Source of the DNA: Candidatus Parvarchaeota archaeon UBA573
Lineage (GTDB): Archaea; Nanobdellota; Nanobdellia; Parvarchaeales; Parvarchaeaceae
DNA: 64,000 nt
Reading direction: 5' to 3'
Assembly (NCBI GenBank): GCA_002502045.1
Contig: DAPE01000019.1
Location: 90,210 to 154,209, forward strand
The notes under the pieces were generated by a model. It made no database searches. It had not been told where the DNA came from and saw nothing but the letters and a program-made list of their open reading frames with translations. Shown here one piece after another: positions 1 through 7,407 of the stretch; the stretch's first letter is position 1, and each line of letters begins with the position of its first letter. The translations under genes were made by a program, and so were the position numbers.

Positions 1-668
1 GAACCATTTAAAGGAATATACTTTGTTGCAGTATATCCTTGTGTAAATGGCTGGTAACCAGGTTCGCTTCTACAGTTAAAATAATTAGATGACTGGGCCT
101 CGCATATACTAGGATTGCTTAAATCACATGTAAATCCGTTTAAATTTGTGCTAGTTAAAGGATCAGAGCAGGACTGCACTGAAGTATGATTAAGGCAACT
201 AACTTCAGTAGTATAAGCATTGCTTTCAAGATAATTTGTAAGGTTATTTATTGTAAAGTTTTTATTTATATTTACATTAATAGCTGCACATGTTGCAGGG
301 GAACTAGTAAGTACAGTCAAACCTTGGTTTGCACCATACTGGTTCCAACAGCTGGCTAAATCAGTTGCTACTGTTGAGAATACTTGAGATGGCTGGGCGC
401 TAGGCCCATAACCGGAAGTTGAAGTAGTGCATCCGAAAAGAGGAGGAGCTATTCCCAGAGCCTTAAGTGTACCACTTAAACAAAAGAATTTTGATACGCA
501 AAGCCCGTTATAATAAAAATTAGTGAATTCAGAACTTGCATAGCATATACCGCTGTTTGAAAGCGTTATTCCTACTATTAAAAGATAGCCGGCAATTGCT
601 ACTATTACAACTATGAATATTACTGCTAAGATTATAAATAAAATACTCTCTCCAGGTGTTTCTGCCAT
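1..668 (-). CDS. Cysteine-rich exported membrane-anchored protein, C-terminus outside the window
   Basis: The frame is open from an ATG at 666-668 to the window edge, so about 222 residues are seen and the stop lies outside. Residues 9-33 form one long hydrophobic helix, likely a signal anchor. The rest is polar, rich in Ser/Thr/Asn, and holds about eleven cysteines plus N-glycosylation-type sequons, which suggests an extracytoplasmic disulfide-bonded domain. It is the last visible gene of a minus-strand run with three similar exported proteins upstream (64 bp to the nearest). I recognise no family. A surface or pilus-like component is a guess from composition. Confidence 0.75.
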   Translation of the reverse strand, partial: MAETPGESILFIILAVIFIVVIVAIAGYLLIVGITLSNSGICYASSEFTNFYYNGLCVSKFFCLSGTLKALGIAPPLFGCTTSTSGYGPSAQPSQVFSTVATDLASCWNQYGANQGLTVLTSSPATCAAINVNINKNFTINNLTNYLESNAYTTEVSCLNHTSVQSCSDPLTSTNLNGFTCDLSNPSICEAQSSNYFNCRSEPGYQPFTQGYTATKYIPLNG

Positions 669-731
669 AATCAATTAGTGTTTTTATTTAATAAATTAAT
701 ATCTTGTTCAATAATTTCAATCAAATTGTTT

Positions 732-1622
732 TTATTGTCCGGGTATACAAACGAATACTCTGCTTTGGCTGTATATCATGTAATTGCTTAATTTGCCACA
801 TAAAGGCACATAATAGTCACACCCACTCGTTTCATTTACTACATTTAAAGAGGGGTTGCCATTACTAAGCGAGCTTACGGTTTCCCTAGTTTGGTTTGTA
901 GTCTCATTTGAGTATGCGCATATAGCTAAGTTGTTTATTTCAGGTTGTTGGTATCTTGCAACGTATTTGCATTGGTCTGTAAAGCTTATATCGCAGTTTT
1001 TAATTCCATTTGAAGGATAACCAAAGTAAGTTACAGTATAACTTGAGTTTGAAAGGTTATCAGAAGGATTGATATAAGCAGCGTTTCCATTGCTTCCGTT
1101 TGTTATAAACACCATTTGGAGAGGATAATTTCCATTGTAATTACTGTCGATATCACTTATAATAGATGAATAATTTAAATTTTTACTTTGGCTGATAATT
1201 GACCCTTTGTAACAGTTAAATATTTGGTCTAGATTACTAGCTGATAGAATTTGAGACCCTATTACAGCGTTACTACCTGAGAATAAACTAAAACAGGAAG
1301 AGGCTTCAGTATAAAATAAAGATGCAAAATTTGTGCTACCCTGTTCGTCTATATTTGAGGACTGGAGACATTCTTTTTGTACTTGTGCGGACTGCGTTGG
1401 GCTTACTAATATATTCGAAAGCCCAAAAAATGAAGCTGCACTAGTTAGAGGAGATAAAAACGTGTTTACTATCTTATACTGTGTAAATGCCGTAAAGCAA
1501 CTTAATCCAAAGTTCAATGTCCCGAAGGAAGTAATAAGGGAAAAAGATACAACTGCAAGTACTATACCCGCCACTATAACAAGTATAACAAAAGCTATTG
1601 TTAATAGGATGCCCTCCTCCAT
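732..1622 (-). CDS. Cysteine-rich exported protein with N-terminal membrane anchor
   Basis: This 296-residue protein begins with a strong hydrophobic segment (about residues 5-33) followed by a Ser/Asn/Thr-rich exodomain. The exodomain has roughly ten cysteines and many N-X-S/T sequons. Its ATG overlaps the stop codon of the 53-aa gene upstream (TAATG), so translation is probably coupled. It resembles its two larger neighbours in architecture (anchor plus Cys-rich domain), not in obvious sequence identity. I recognise no family. The cysteines imply oxidative folding outside the cytoplasm. The role is unknown. Confidence 0.8.
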   Translation of the reverse strand: MEEGILLTIAFVILVIVAGIVLAVVSFSLITSFGTLNFGLSCFTAFTQYKIVNTFLSPLTSAASFFGLSNILVSPTQSAQVQKECLQSSNIDEQGSTNFASLFYTEASSCFSLFSGSNAVIGSQILSASNLDQIFNCYKGSIISQSKNLNYSSIISDIDSNYNGNYPLQMVFITNGSNGNAAYINPSDNLSNSSYTVTYFGYPSNGIKNCDISFTDQCKYVARYQQPEINNLAICAYSNETTNQTRETVSSLSNGNPSLNVVNETSGCDYYVPLCGKLSNYMIYSQSRVFVCIPGQ

Positions 1623-1783
1623 TACGAGCCACCGCCCAGCAGATTTCCAAAATATGCAAATGGAGAACTACTATGAGAACTTGCATAAAATAGGATTATC
1701 ACTAGTCCTATGATAGCTACAGCTGTTATTATAACTAGAATCAACCATATAATCCTCCATTCTACGCTTCCTTTATTATTCAT
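1622..1783 (-). CDS. Small 53-residue single-pass membrane protein
   Basis: A short frame runs from ATG at 1781-1783 to TAA at 1622-1624. It encodes about 53 residues: a short charged N-terminus (NNKGSVEWR), a strong membrane helix (about residues 11-33) and a Ser/Gly-rich tail. The gene starts one base after the stop of the upstream gene, and its own stop overlaps the ATG of the downstream gene. That perfect packing between two exported-protein genes is the main evidence that it is real. It has no cysteine, unlike its neighbours. It could be an accessory subunit of the same surface assembly. Confidence 0.7.
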   Translation of the reverse strand: MNNKGSVEWRIIWLILVIITAVAIIGLVIILFYASSHSSSPFAYFGNLLGGGS

Positions 1784-1784
1784 A

Positions 1785-2294
1785 TTACTGTCCTATGCAT
1801 GCTGCACAATAAGGCCCGTCCCCAGATATGCATGCAGGCACATTTATTGCACAGTTTTGTATGTCTGTTGCGTTGTTTGCTACTATCGTACTCTCAGAAC
1901 AACTAAATAAATCGGCCGTATTAGTTGGAGATACAACACTACATGCGCTTGTTATATTTGCAGGAGGGCTGGCCATGCACGATTCTACTAAAGAGGTGTT
2001 CCCTTGTCCATTAACCCAATAATCATAATAACACCAATGTCGGATACAGGTCTGCACTGCTGTAGCCGCGTTGAAACATGCATTTTCATCATAGCAACGA
2101 AAAAGTGCTGTACCCTCCATCCTATTTGGATATCCATATTCTGCGCTTGTGAACTGGTTCTGTAGTAAAGCGGTGGAAGTATCGCATCCTACTGGGAAAA
2201 TAGAGGAATAATTATTGTAAAACAGAAAGAACATAGTAAGTGCTATAACTATCCCGATAATGACTTCAAAGAATAGAAACTGTTCAACATCCAT
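1785..2294 (-). CDS. Cysteine-rich exported protein with N-terminal membrane anchor
   Basis: This is the first gene of the left-edge minus-strand operon (169 aa). Residues 7-25 are a hydrophobic anchor. The remaining 140 or so residues carry twelve cysteines, including paired forms such as the C-terminal CAAC, and several N-X-S/T sequons. The cysteine density (near 8 percent outside the anchor) is far above that of cytoplasmic proteins in this window and points to a disulfide-rich exodomain. No family is recognised. The next gene starts one base after its stop. Confidence 0.8.
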   Translation of the reverse strand: MDVEQFLFFEVIIGIVIALTMFFLFYNNYSSIFPVGCDTSTALLQNQFTSAEYGYPNRMEGTALFRCYDENACFNAATAVQTCIRHWCYYDYWVNGQGNTSLVESCMASPPANITSACSVVSPTNTADLFSCSESTIVANNATDIQNCAINVPACISGDGPYCAACIGQ

Positions 2295-2365
2295 TTCATT
2301 CTTAGAAGGTGTTAATTTAAATTGTTTTTACATTCCCAGTCTTTAATTAATAACGGCTTTAAAAA

Positions 2366-2773
2366 TTACAATCTTTCCTTATCCGCCATTATTATCTCAA
2401 ACCATTTATTTTTACCGTCTTCTATAAGAAAATACGATCCAATGACTTGCATATTTTTGTAAACTTTCAAAGCTCTGTTTCTTGCGATTTTTTCCTTGCT
2501 AATTTCTAATTTATAATATAATCCACTTTTACTTGGTCTTCTAGCATGGTTAGGTCTTGGTCTTCTAAAATCCCCCTTGCTCACTCTAACTCTTACAACT
2601 ATATAACCCTGTTTGGCCTTGTATCCTACCGTTTTGGCCTTTGCTATCTTTGTAGGTCTTTCTATTCTTTGTGTTATAGGCTGATTTCTTACTGCCTGTA
2701 AGATTTCTTTTTTTCTATTATCGTTTTTGTATAATGCCATCTCATTAGCATGTATATATTTATATGATCCCAT
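2366..2773 (-). CDS. rpl15e: Ribosomal protein eL15, shortened form
   Basis: The protein matches archaeal eL15 of the large ribosomal subunit. It has an N-terminal GSYKYI, then RPTKIAKAKTVGYKAKQGY (about residues 40-58), VVRVRVSKGD, a Lys/Arg-rich RPSKSG segment and the SYFLIEDGKNKWFEIIM block near the end. It has 135 residues, whereas archaeal eL15 is usually near 190. The missing part is mainly the C-terminal tail after the 'YEVIL-D' block, plus some internal N-terminal residues. There is no second frame downstream carrying the tail, so it looks truly shortened, not frameshifted. It is flanked by exported-protein genes and not by other ribosomal genes. Confidence 0.88.
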   Translation of the reverse strand: MGSYKYIHANEMALYKNDNRKKEILQAVRNQPITQRIERPTKIAKAKTVGYKAKQGYIVVRVRVSKGDFRRPRPNHARRPSKSGLYYKLEISKEKIARNRALKVYKNMQVIGSYFLIEDGKNKWFEIIMADKERL

Positions 2774-2817
2774 AAGGGATAAATTAAAATCTGTAAGTAT
2801 AAATATCTAACGTTATC

Positions 2818-3255
2818 TCAATTGATTATATTTCCGTTTGATGCTATGACTGGAGAGTATGAAATATTAGTTGGGGTATAATATATATAGCCGTTTCCAC
2901 TGAAAGAACTTCCTAATGAGACCGAAGTTAAATTGCATTCTGTAGACTCTAAAGCAGGAAGATATGTTTTTGAGCATACAAAGTTGGTGTAATTTACTCC
3001 GGATATTATCATTGATATCCCATCTATTTTTATATTCTCATTTAACAGGTTTTGGAATTCAATATAAAATGTAGATTTTGAAGGGATATAACCCTGCTGC
3101 AATACACGGAAACCGGAGAATCCTGAATAACTTGGAGTTGATGTAGTCCCTGTCAGAGACGGGAAAAAAGTAAATATTATGTAAAAGATTGATGCTATTA
3201 CTATTATAGCTATCCCATACATTAGCACCATCTCAAGTGATTCCTGTGCTCTCAT
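2818..3255 (-). CDS. Type IV pilin-like protein with class III-type signal sequence
   Basis: The N-terminus MRAQESLEMVLMYG followed by a hydrophobic helix (to about residue 31) resembles the class III signals of archaeal pilins and archaellins: a short basic leader, a QxSLE-like element, then a hydrophobic assembly helix. The remaining part of the 145 residues is beta-rich, with Asn-linked sequons and two cysteines. Cleavage by a prepilin peptidase would be expected just before the SLE element. No such peptidase is encoded in the window. It may form or decorate a surface filament with the pilin-like genes near 11 kb. Confidence 0.7.
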   Translation of the reverse strand: MRAQESLEMVLMYGIAIIVIASIFYIIFTFFPSLTGTTSTPSYSGFSGFRVLQQGYIPSKSTFYIEFQNLLNENIKIDGISMIISGVNYTNFVCSKTYLPALESTECNLTSVSLGSSFSGNGYIYYTPTNISYSPVIASNGNIIN

Positions 3256-3329
3256 ACTTGTTTTATTGGTTTTTAAAATATAAGTATGTCTCTTTGATTA
3301 TTAGAAAGATATTTTAGTCACTTTAGATT

Positions 3330-3401
3330 AGCCTTGGGTGGGTTTCGAACCCACAACCTCCTGCTTACGAAGCAGACGCTCTGCCATTGAGCTACCAAGG
3401 C
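3330..3401 (-). tRNA. tRNA-Thr (anticodon CGU)
   Basis: Read on the minus strand, the segment folds as a cloverleaf. The acceptor GCCTTGG pairs with CCAAGGC, the D arm is GCTC/GAGC, the anticodon stem TCTGC pairs with GCAGG, the loop is TTCGTAA with anticodon CGT, and the T arm is GTGGG-TTCGAAA-CCCAC. The discriminator base is U, as is common for archaeal tRNA-Thr. There is no intron, and CCA is not encoded. Confidence 0.95.
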
Positions 3402-3532
3402 ATAACATTAAAATTAATACTTAACATAAATGTATTTAATACGGGTAAATTTATTATTTTTAAGACTTACTTTTAGATAGCAAATGGCCTATAAAAATGA
3501 AAAATAATTTAATTTAAAGCAAGTATCGTCAT

Positions 3533-3718
3533 TTAAGTCGTGAATGTTTTAAATTCCGCTTGCTTTTTGTTGATGTCTTTTTTATAAGTTTCATTGCTTA
3601 CTGTATGGTTTTTAACCGTGAATGTCCTCCCGCAATAGAAGCATTTTACTTCTTTTAAAGCAGAAGTTTTTCTGTATTTACCGCATTTAGGGCACTTAAC
3701 AATCCTGTAAACAGTCAT
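3533..3718 (-). CDS. Small zinc-ribbon protein
   Basis: This 61-aa protein carries two CxxC knuckles, CPKCG (residues 9-13) and CFYCG (about 26-30), spaced like a single zinc ribbon, with a basic polar tail. Its ATG overlaps the stop of the ParA/MinD-like gene by four bases, so the two are co-transcribed and probably translationally coupled. It may be a nucleic-acid or protein adaptor working with the ATPase. The specific function is not known to me. Confidence 0.72.
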   Translation of the reverse strand: MTVYRIVKCPKCGKYRKTSALKEVKCFYCGRTFTVKNHTVSNETYKKDINKKQAEFKTFTT

Positions 3719-4434
3719 ATTTTTATTAATTGCTTTGCTAGATTAGTTATATCCTTAGCAGCAAAGCTTTTTGGAGAAGACAAAACTAAAGGAACACCTA
3801 TTTTTAATGCATTATACACCTTTTTGTCATCCCTAATCCTCCATACGTTTTTTATTTCCATAAGGTCCTTTGTTTCTTTTTCTGTCATTTGATCTTTTAT
3901 TCTGTTATTTACTTTGTTTATTACAAGTCCAATTATATTGATATTTGCGTTTTCTAGTTCTTCTTTTAGTTTTTTAGCTTCTATTATAGAGGTTATATCC
4001 GGATTAGACACTATAAGACTGCTGGCATTTTTGATTAGTTTTATAAAATTTATCTCATAAGACGGTCTTGAGTCTATTATTATGAAATCATATCTATCTT
4101 CAATCTTTTCAATGTAACGGTTTATGTTTATTAGTTTGTTTGGCAGTCTGCTCTCTTCGGTTCTTGTTACCCTTGAAGGTAAAATGTGGAATTTGGGGTT
4201 ATCTCCCATGTATATGGCATTTTCAATTTCGGTTCTACCGTTCAATACATCTTCTAATGAGTACTTAAACCCAACAAAGCCATAATAAATCGCGACATGT
4301 GGAGTTTCTAGGTTTGCGTCTATAAGTAAGGCACTTTTATTTAATTCAGAAATAGCTGTAGCTAAGTTCACAGATGTAGTTGTTTTTCCTACACCGCCTT
4401 TTGGGCTCATCACTACTATAATCTTAGCCGACAT
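3715..4434 (-). CDS. ParA/MinD-family ATPase
   Basis: The 239-aa protein begins with a deviant Walker A motif of the ParA/MinD type, KGGVGKTTT (about residues 12-20). It continues with a switch I-like DANLETPH (about 39-46) and a Walker B-type FIIIDSRPS (about 115-123). The family uses ATP-dependent dimerisation to position or segregate cargo such as chromosomes, or to control division sites. No ParB or centromere-like repeat was seen beside it. The only coupled partner is the small zinc-ribbon gene, and a thiolase-like gene is divergent on the other side. There is no obvious C-terminal amphipathic membrane-targeting helix, so the cargo is undetermined. Confidence 0.88.
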   Translation of the reverse strand: MSAKIIVVMSPKGGVGKTTTSVNLATAISELNKSALLIDANLETPHVAIYYGFVGFKYSLEDVLNGRTEIENAIYMGDNPKFHILPSRVTRTEESRLPNKLININRYIEKIEDRYDFIIIDSRPSYEINFIKLIKNASSLIVSNPDITSIIEAKKLKEELENANINIIGLVINKVNNRIKDQMTEKETKDLMEIKNVWRIRDDKKVYNALKIGVPLVLSSPKSFAAKDITNLAKQLIKI

Positions 4435-4466
4435 ATTAATAATAAAAGATGAACTAATTAATATTT

Positions 4467-4991
4467 ATGGATACTGAGAAAAAGTGCGTAATTTGTGGCC
4501 GAGAGGCAGTTTTTTACTCAGAATACCTAAAGCAGGATCTTTGTAAAAAACACTTTGAAAGAATGCTGATAAAAAGAGTTAAGTCAAACATGAATTCATA
4601 TAAAATAAAAAATCAGAATTTTAAATTAGGCAGCGAAAACAAATGTGGAAAAGAATTTTTAAAATTTGTTTTTAGGGGCATGGAAAGTGAGAATGGAAAA
4701 GAGTTATGTTCTTATACTCTGGAGGATTTTGCGATTTCAGTTATGAGCTTTTTTCTTTTTCATGAACCTTCTAATAAAAAAATAGAAGGCAATGAAAAGT
4801 TTGATCCGCTGTTTAATGTTTCTGAGAAAGAAATAATTAGCTTTTTTAGGCTAAAAAAAATCAAATTAAATGAAATAAAAAGGAACAAGAAGGAAGAAAC
4901 GGTTCTCTCATTTTTAAGAGACATAGAAGAACGTCGTCCAGGGGGCATGATTTCTTTAGTAAAAGCAGGGATAAACTTAGGAATTATTTAG
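4467..4991 (+). CDS. TtuA/Ncs6-like protein lacking the PP-loop (probable pseudoenzyme)
   Basis: This 174-aa protein keeps outer landmarks of the TtuA/Ncs6 tRNA 2-thiolation family. It has an N-terminal zinc site with the CVICGREAV and LCKKHF pattern, a TLEDFAISVM element like the usual 'N-DDEA-' helix, the block PLFNVSEKEI, and a C-terminal FLRDIEERRPGGMISLVKA like the family's 'EE-HPGT--SLV' tail. It has no SGGKDS ATP-binding loop and no CxxC catalytic pair in the middle, so roughly 100 residues of core are missing. The intact paralogue is at 39113-40024. It may be a regulatory or scaffold subunit, or an RNA-binding remnant. The assignment rests on motif comparison by eye. Confidence 0.62.
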   Translation: MDTEKKCVICGREAVFYSEYLKQDLCKKHFERMLIKRVKSNMNSYKIKNQNFKLGSENKCGKEFLKFVFRGMESENGKELCSYTLEDFAISVMSFFLFHEPSNKKIEGNEKFDPLFNVSEKEIISFFRLKKIKLNEIKRNKKEETVLSFLRDIEERRPGGMISLVKAGINLGII

Positions 4992-5229
4992 CTTTATAAT
5001 ACCTTTTATTTACTGTGTTACCCCAACTAAAATTTCCAATTTCATTTTTATTCTCAACTGTCACCTTTCCCTCCTTTAATGCAAGGTACAAATAATGGTA
5101 GACAAGCCTGCTTGAAATTTTTCTCCCTGTTTTTTTGAGCGTTTTATATATCTCATAACCGGTTTTGTTGCCATTTGATAGCTCGGCTAATATTGCTTCC
5201 ATAAGCTCTTTGTCTATTTTTCTTACCAT
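4984..5229 (-). CDS. Small winged-helix DNA-binding protein (PadR-like)
   Basis: The 81-aa product (from MVRKIDKEL) has the helix pattern of a winged helix: a first helix near ELMEAILAEL, then GYEIYKTLKKTG, ISSRLVYHYLYLALKEG as the recognition helix, and a beta wing. It is close in style to PadR or PhoU-type small regulators. I chose the ATG at 5227-5229, one base after the upstream stop. An ATG 27 bases earlier would overlap that gene. It is the last gene of the secFD-containing run and overlaps the convergent thiolase-like gene by 8 bp. It may autoregulate the operon. Confidence 0.7.
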   Translation of the reverse strand: MVRKIDKELMEAILAELSNGNKTGYEIYKTLKKTGRKISSRLVYHYLYLALKEGKVTVENKNEIGNFSWGNTVNKRYYKAK

Positions 5230-5230
5230 T

Positions 5231-5737
5231 TTAGCTACATTGTGGCATCGATTCATTTATAGAAAGGCATATGTACTTTAATATATCATTATAAGCAGTT
5301 TGATTGTTTGCGAATCCGCCAACCTTATAGTACTTTCCATTAAATATGATCATCGGAACGCGGTTTATCCCTACCTGATTAAATATTGAAACTGCTGAAT
5401 CTGGCAAGTTATCAGTTGTATTGCTATTGTATGCAGATATATTAAATTTCCAAGCACAAAAATACCCACTGTAAAATGTATTGTTTCCCCATAAACCAAA
5501 AAGGGAAGTTACATTTTGAAATGAATTCACAGTATCTGTGCAAGTTCTGCAATTATCAGCATAATAAATAATTAATGAAGGCTCATTCTGTGAGCATAGC
5601 CCTGACATGTTTAAGTTAGTTTCATGAAATGAATAAAAGTTGTTTAATGAATAAGTTTGGTAATAAAAGAATATCGCTATTATTAAAAGCACAACGATTA
5701 TAACAGTATACAAATAATATCTAAATCTAGTTAGCAT
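5231..5737 (-). CDS. Membrane-anchored thioredoxin-fold protein
   Basis: Residues 9-25 form an N-terminal membrane anchor. The rest resembles an extracytoplasmic thioredoxin fold: a beta strand LIIYYAD, then CRTC (C63, C66) at the start of a helix, and VPMIIFNG with the expected cis-proline at about P128, followed by a GG-type turn. At least three other cysteines lie outside the CXXC. It probably acts as a thiol oxidase, isomerase or reductase facing out. It sits in the same run as secD/secF, so it may act on proteins as they emerge from the translocon. The Cys-rich exported proteins at 1-2.3 kb are plausible clients. Confidence 0.75.
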   Translation of the reverse strand: MLTRFRYYLYTVIIVVLLIIAIFFYYQTYSLNNFYSFHETNLNMSGLCSQNEPSLIIYYADNCRTCTDTVNSFQNVTSLFGLWGNNTFYSGYFCAWKFNISAYNSNTTDNLPDSAVSIFNQVGINRVPMIIFNGKYYKVGGFANNQTAYNDILKYICLSINESMPQCS

Positions 5738-6620
5738 AAAATGAAATGTTTAATTTTTCTATTTCGTTTTGGCTGCAGCTGTTTCCTTTATTGACTATGC
5801 ATATGTTAGTGTAATTGCCTAAATCCTTATAGACATAACTGTAGGCGGGGGATGAAAAATAAGAAGGATCAACTATAAGATTGAATATTTTTGAATAGCT
5901 ACAGGAAGTTGCATTTATAAGTCTATAAACTTGAAATTGAAAAGGGCTGTATATCCCAGTTTCATTGTTATAATTGAAGATATGCCCGTTTCCCTTAAAA
6001 ACAATGTTTATAGTCATCTGTTTCATTTTTAATAAGGAGTTTATTATATCACTATAATTTGTGCTGTTTTTGAATAAATTTAAGTCATATTTCAGTGGAT
6101 TAACGATCGAATAATTCTGTAATCCAGATGCGGCTATCTCAGAATAATATGCCTTCATCTGTGAATAAGTGATATTAAAAAGTTGTATTATCTCAGTAGA
6201 GTTAAGTTTATTATCTATAAATTGGTAAAGCTGGCTTTCTGCAGCAGTGCAGTTTGTGTAATTTTCAACACTGCACATTGAAACAAGAGAGATATCTCTT
6301 AATATATCGCTGTATTCTTTTTGTACTTCTGACGAATTTATGGGTATTGTCGGAGCAAGAGGTTCCATTTCATAATTACAACCAAAAACGATTGAGTTGT
6401 TTGATAATCCCCCATAGAAATAGTATAAGTCTTTGTCCGATAGCATACTTAAATTTATATTGTAACTGGAAATAAAATCCCCAAGTTTTATGCTGTTTGA
6501 GAGATTTTGAGGGTTGTTTATAAAAGTCGGCTTAAAGGGGTAAACATACAATATTGCAGTAAAAGCTGCAAGTAATATAACCAATACAATTAGTACTTTT
6601 ATTACGCCATTACTTTCCAT
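5727..6620 (-). CDS. Exported membrane-anchored protein of unknown function
   Basis: The 297 residues begin with a hydrophobic anchor (about residues 7-27) and continue as a polar, Asn/Ser/Tyr-rich exodomain. The exodomain has many N-X-S/T sequons and about six cysteines, mostly in the middle and the C-terminal CxxxxxxC region. Its ends overlap both neighbours by about 11 bp, showing tight coupling between the GalT-like gene upstream and the thioredoxin-like gene downstream. No family is recognised. The co-operonic thioredoxin-like protein may handle its cysteines. Confidence 0.75.
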   Translation of the reverse strand: MESNGVIKVLIVLVILLAAFTAILYVYPFKPTFINNPQNLSNSIKLGDFISSYNINLSMLSDKDLYYFYGGLSNNSIVFGCNYEMEPLAPTIPINSSEVQKEYSDILRDISLVSMCSVENYTNCTAAESQLYQFIDNKLNSTEIIQLFNITYSQMKAYYSEIAASGLQNYSIVNPLKYDLNLFKNSTNYSDIINSLLKMKQMTINIVFKGNGHIFNYNNETGIYSPFQFQVYRLINATSCSYSKIFNLIVDPSYFSSPAYSYVYKDLGNYTNICIVNKGNSCSQNEIEKLNISFYAN

Positions 6621-7407
6621 CAGCTAATTTTTCGCTTATTTTCTTTGCGGTTTCTTCTGGTGAATAATTTATTCTGTTTATTCCTAGAATATCAATAGGA
6701 TCAATATTTCCAGACATAACTTCTATCTCAAAGTGTTCTGCTCCTGACTGTTTTATACAAAAAGTTATGTCCTTTTTGATTTTTTTAGTTATTTTAATCA
6801 AAAAGTTTGCTATATCAAACGCCAAAACATTATCTATTTCCTCTGCAGGAGTGTGTTTTATAGTCGTTATCCTGAGAAGCTCGTTCTTTTTCGGTGAAAA
6901 TGGAGTATAAGCTATTAATTTCTCTGTTTTGTATACTTCTCTGTTGCCAGTATAGTTTAAGCTTTCACATACATGGCATTTTTCGGTATTATGCATTGGT
7001 ACCGGCAAAACAACTAAATCCCAGTAATCATGACCATTAACATACCTGCTTACAGAGATGTTCTTCCCTAAGTCGTAATTTTTCAATTCGTTAAGTCTCT
7101 CGCTTATTATTATCAAAAGTTTCTCTATATCATCAGCAGAATAGCTTAAAAAGTTTGAAGAATGCTTTTCATTTTCTACAATTAATTCTTCGTATCCGTG
7201 TGCATTGGAGTGTTTAAAAAATGTTCCTTCCAACTGGTATTTAGAAGGCTGTACTCTATCTTTCACTTCATATATCTTTATATATCCTCCTTTAAACTCT
7301 ATTGATTTTATGCTATTTTTTAGCGGCATACATTCCCTGCAGCCAGCTTTTTCATTGCTTAGCAGGTCAAATGTCAGATCTACTGGGTCTAACCTAAACT
7401 CTTCCAT
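6610..7407 (-). CDS. GalT-like (HIT superfamily) protein without a clear HPH active site
   Basis: The 265 residues show features of the galactose-1-phosphate uridylyltransferase group. There are two CxxC pairs (CREC near residue 23, CHVC near 144), a SNAHGYEELIVENEKHS strand-helix block and a FSPKKNELLRITT block that match GalT positions. Where the enzyme should have the HPH triad I see none, and the final 'H-H-E' strand reads AEHFEIEVM with one histidine. It is probably catalytically changed or inactive. It lies between secD and an exported protein gene. A canonical GalT is encoded at 20847-21818. Confidence 0.55.
   Translation of the reverse strand: MEEFRLDPVDLTFDLLSNEKAGCRECMPLKNSIKSIEFKGGYIKIYEVKDRVQPSKYQLEGTFFKHSNAHGYEELIVENEKHSSNFLSYSADDIEKLLIIISERLNELKNYDLGKNISVSRYVNGHDYWDLVVLPVPMHNTEKCHVCESLNYTGNREVYKTEKLIAYTPFSPKKNELLRITTIKHTPAEEIDNVLAFDIANFLIKITKKIKKDITFCIKQSGAEHFEIEVMSGNIDPIDILGINRINYSPEETAKKISEKLADGK

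Noticed and set aside
1333..1713. Plus-strand frame of 126 codons over the exported-protein gene
   Set aside because: It lies opposite the well-supported exported gene at 732-1622, has no family features and no ribosome-binding site. It is a shadow frame.
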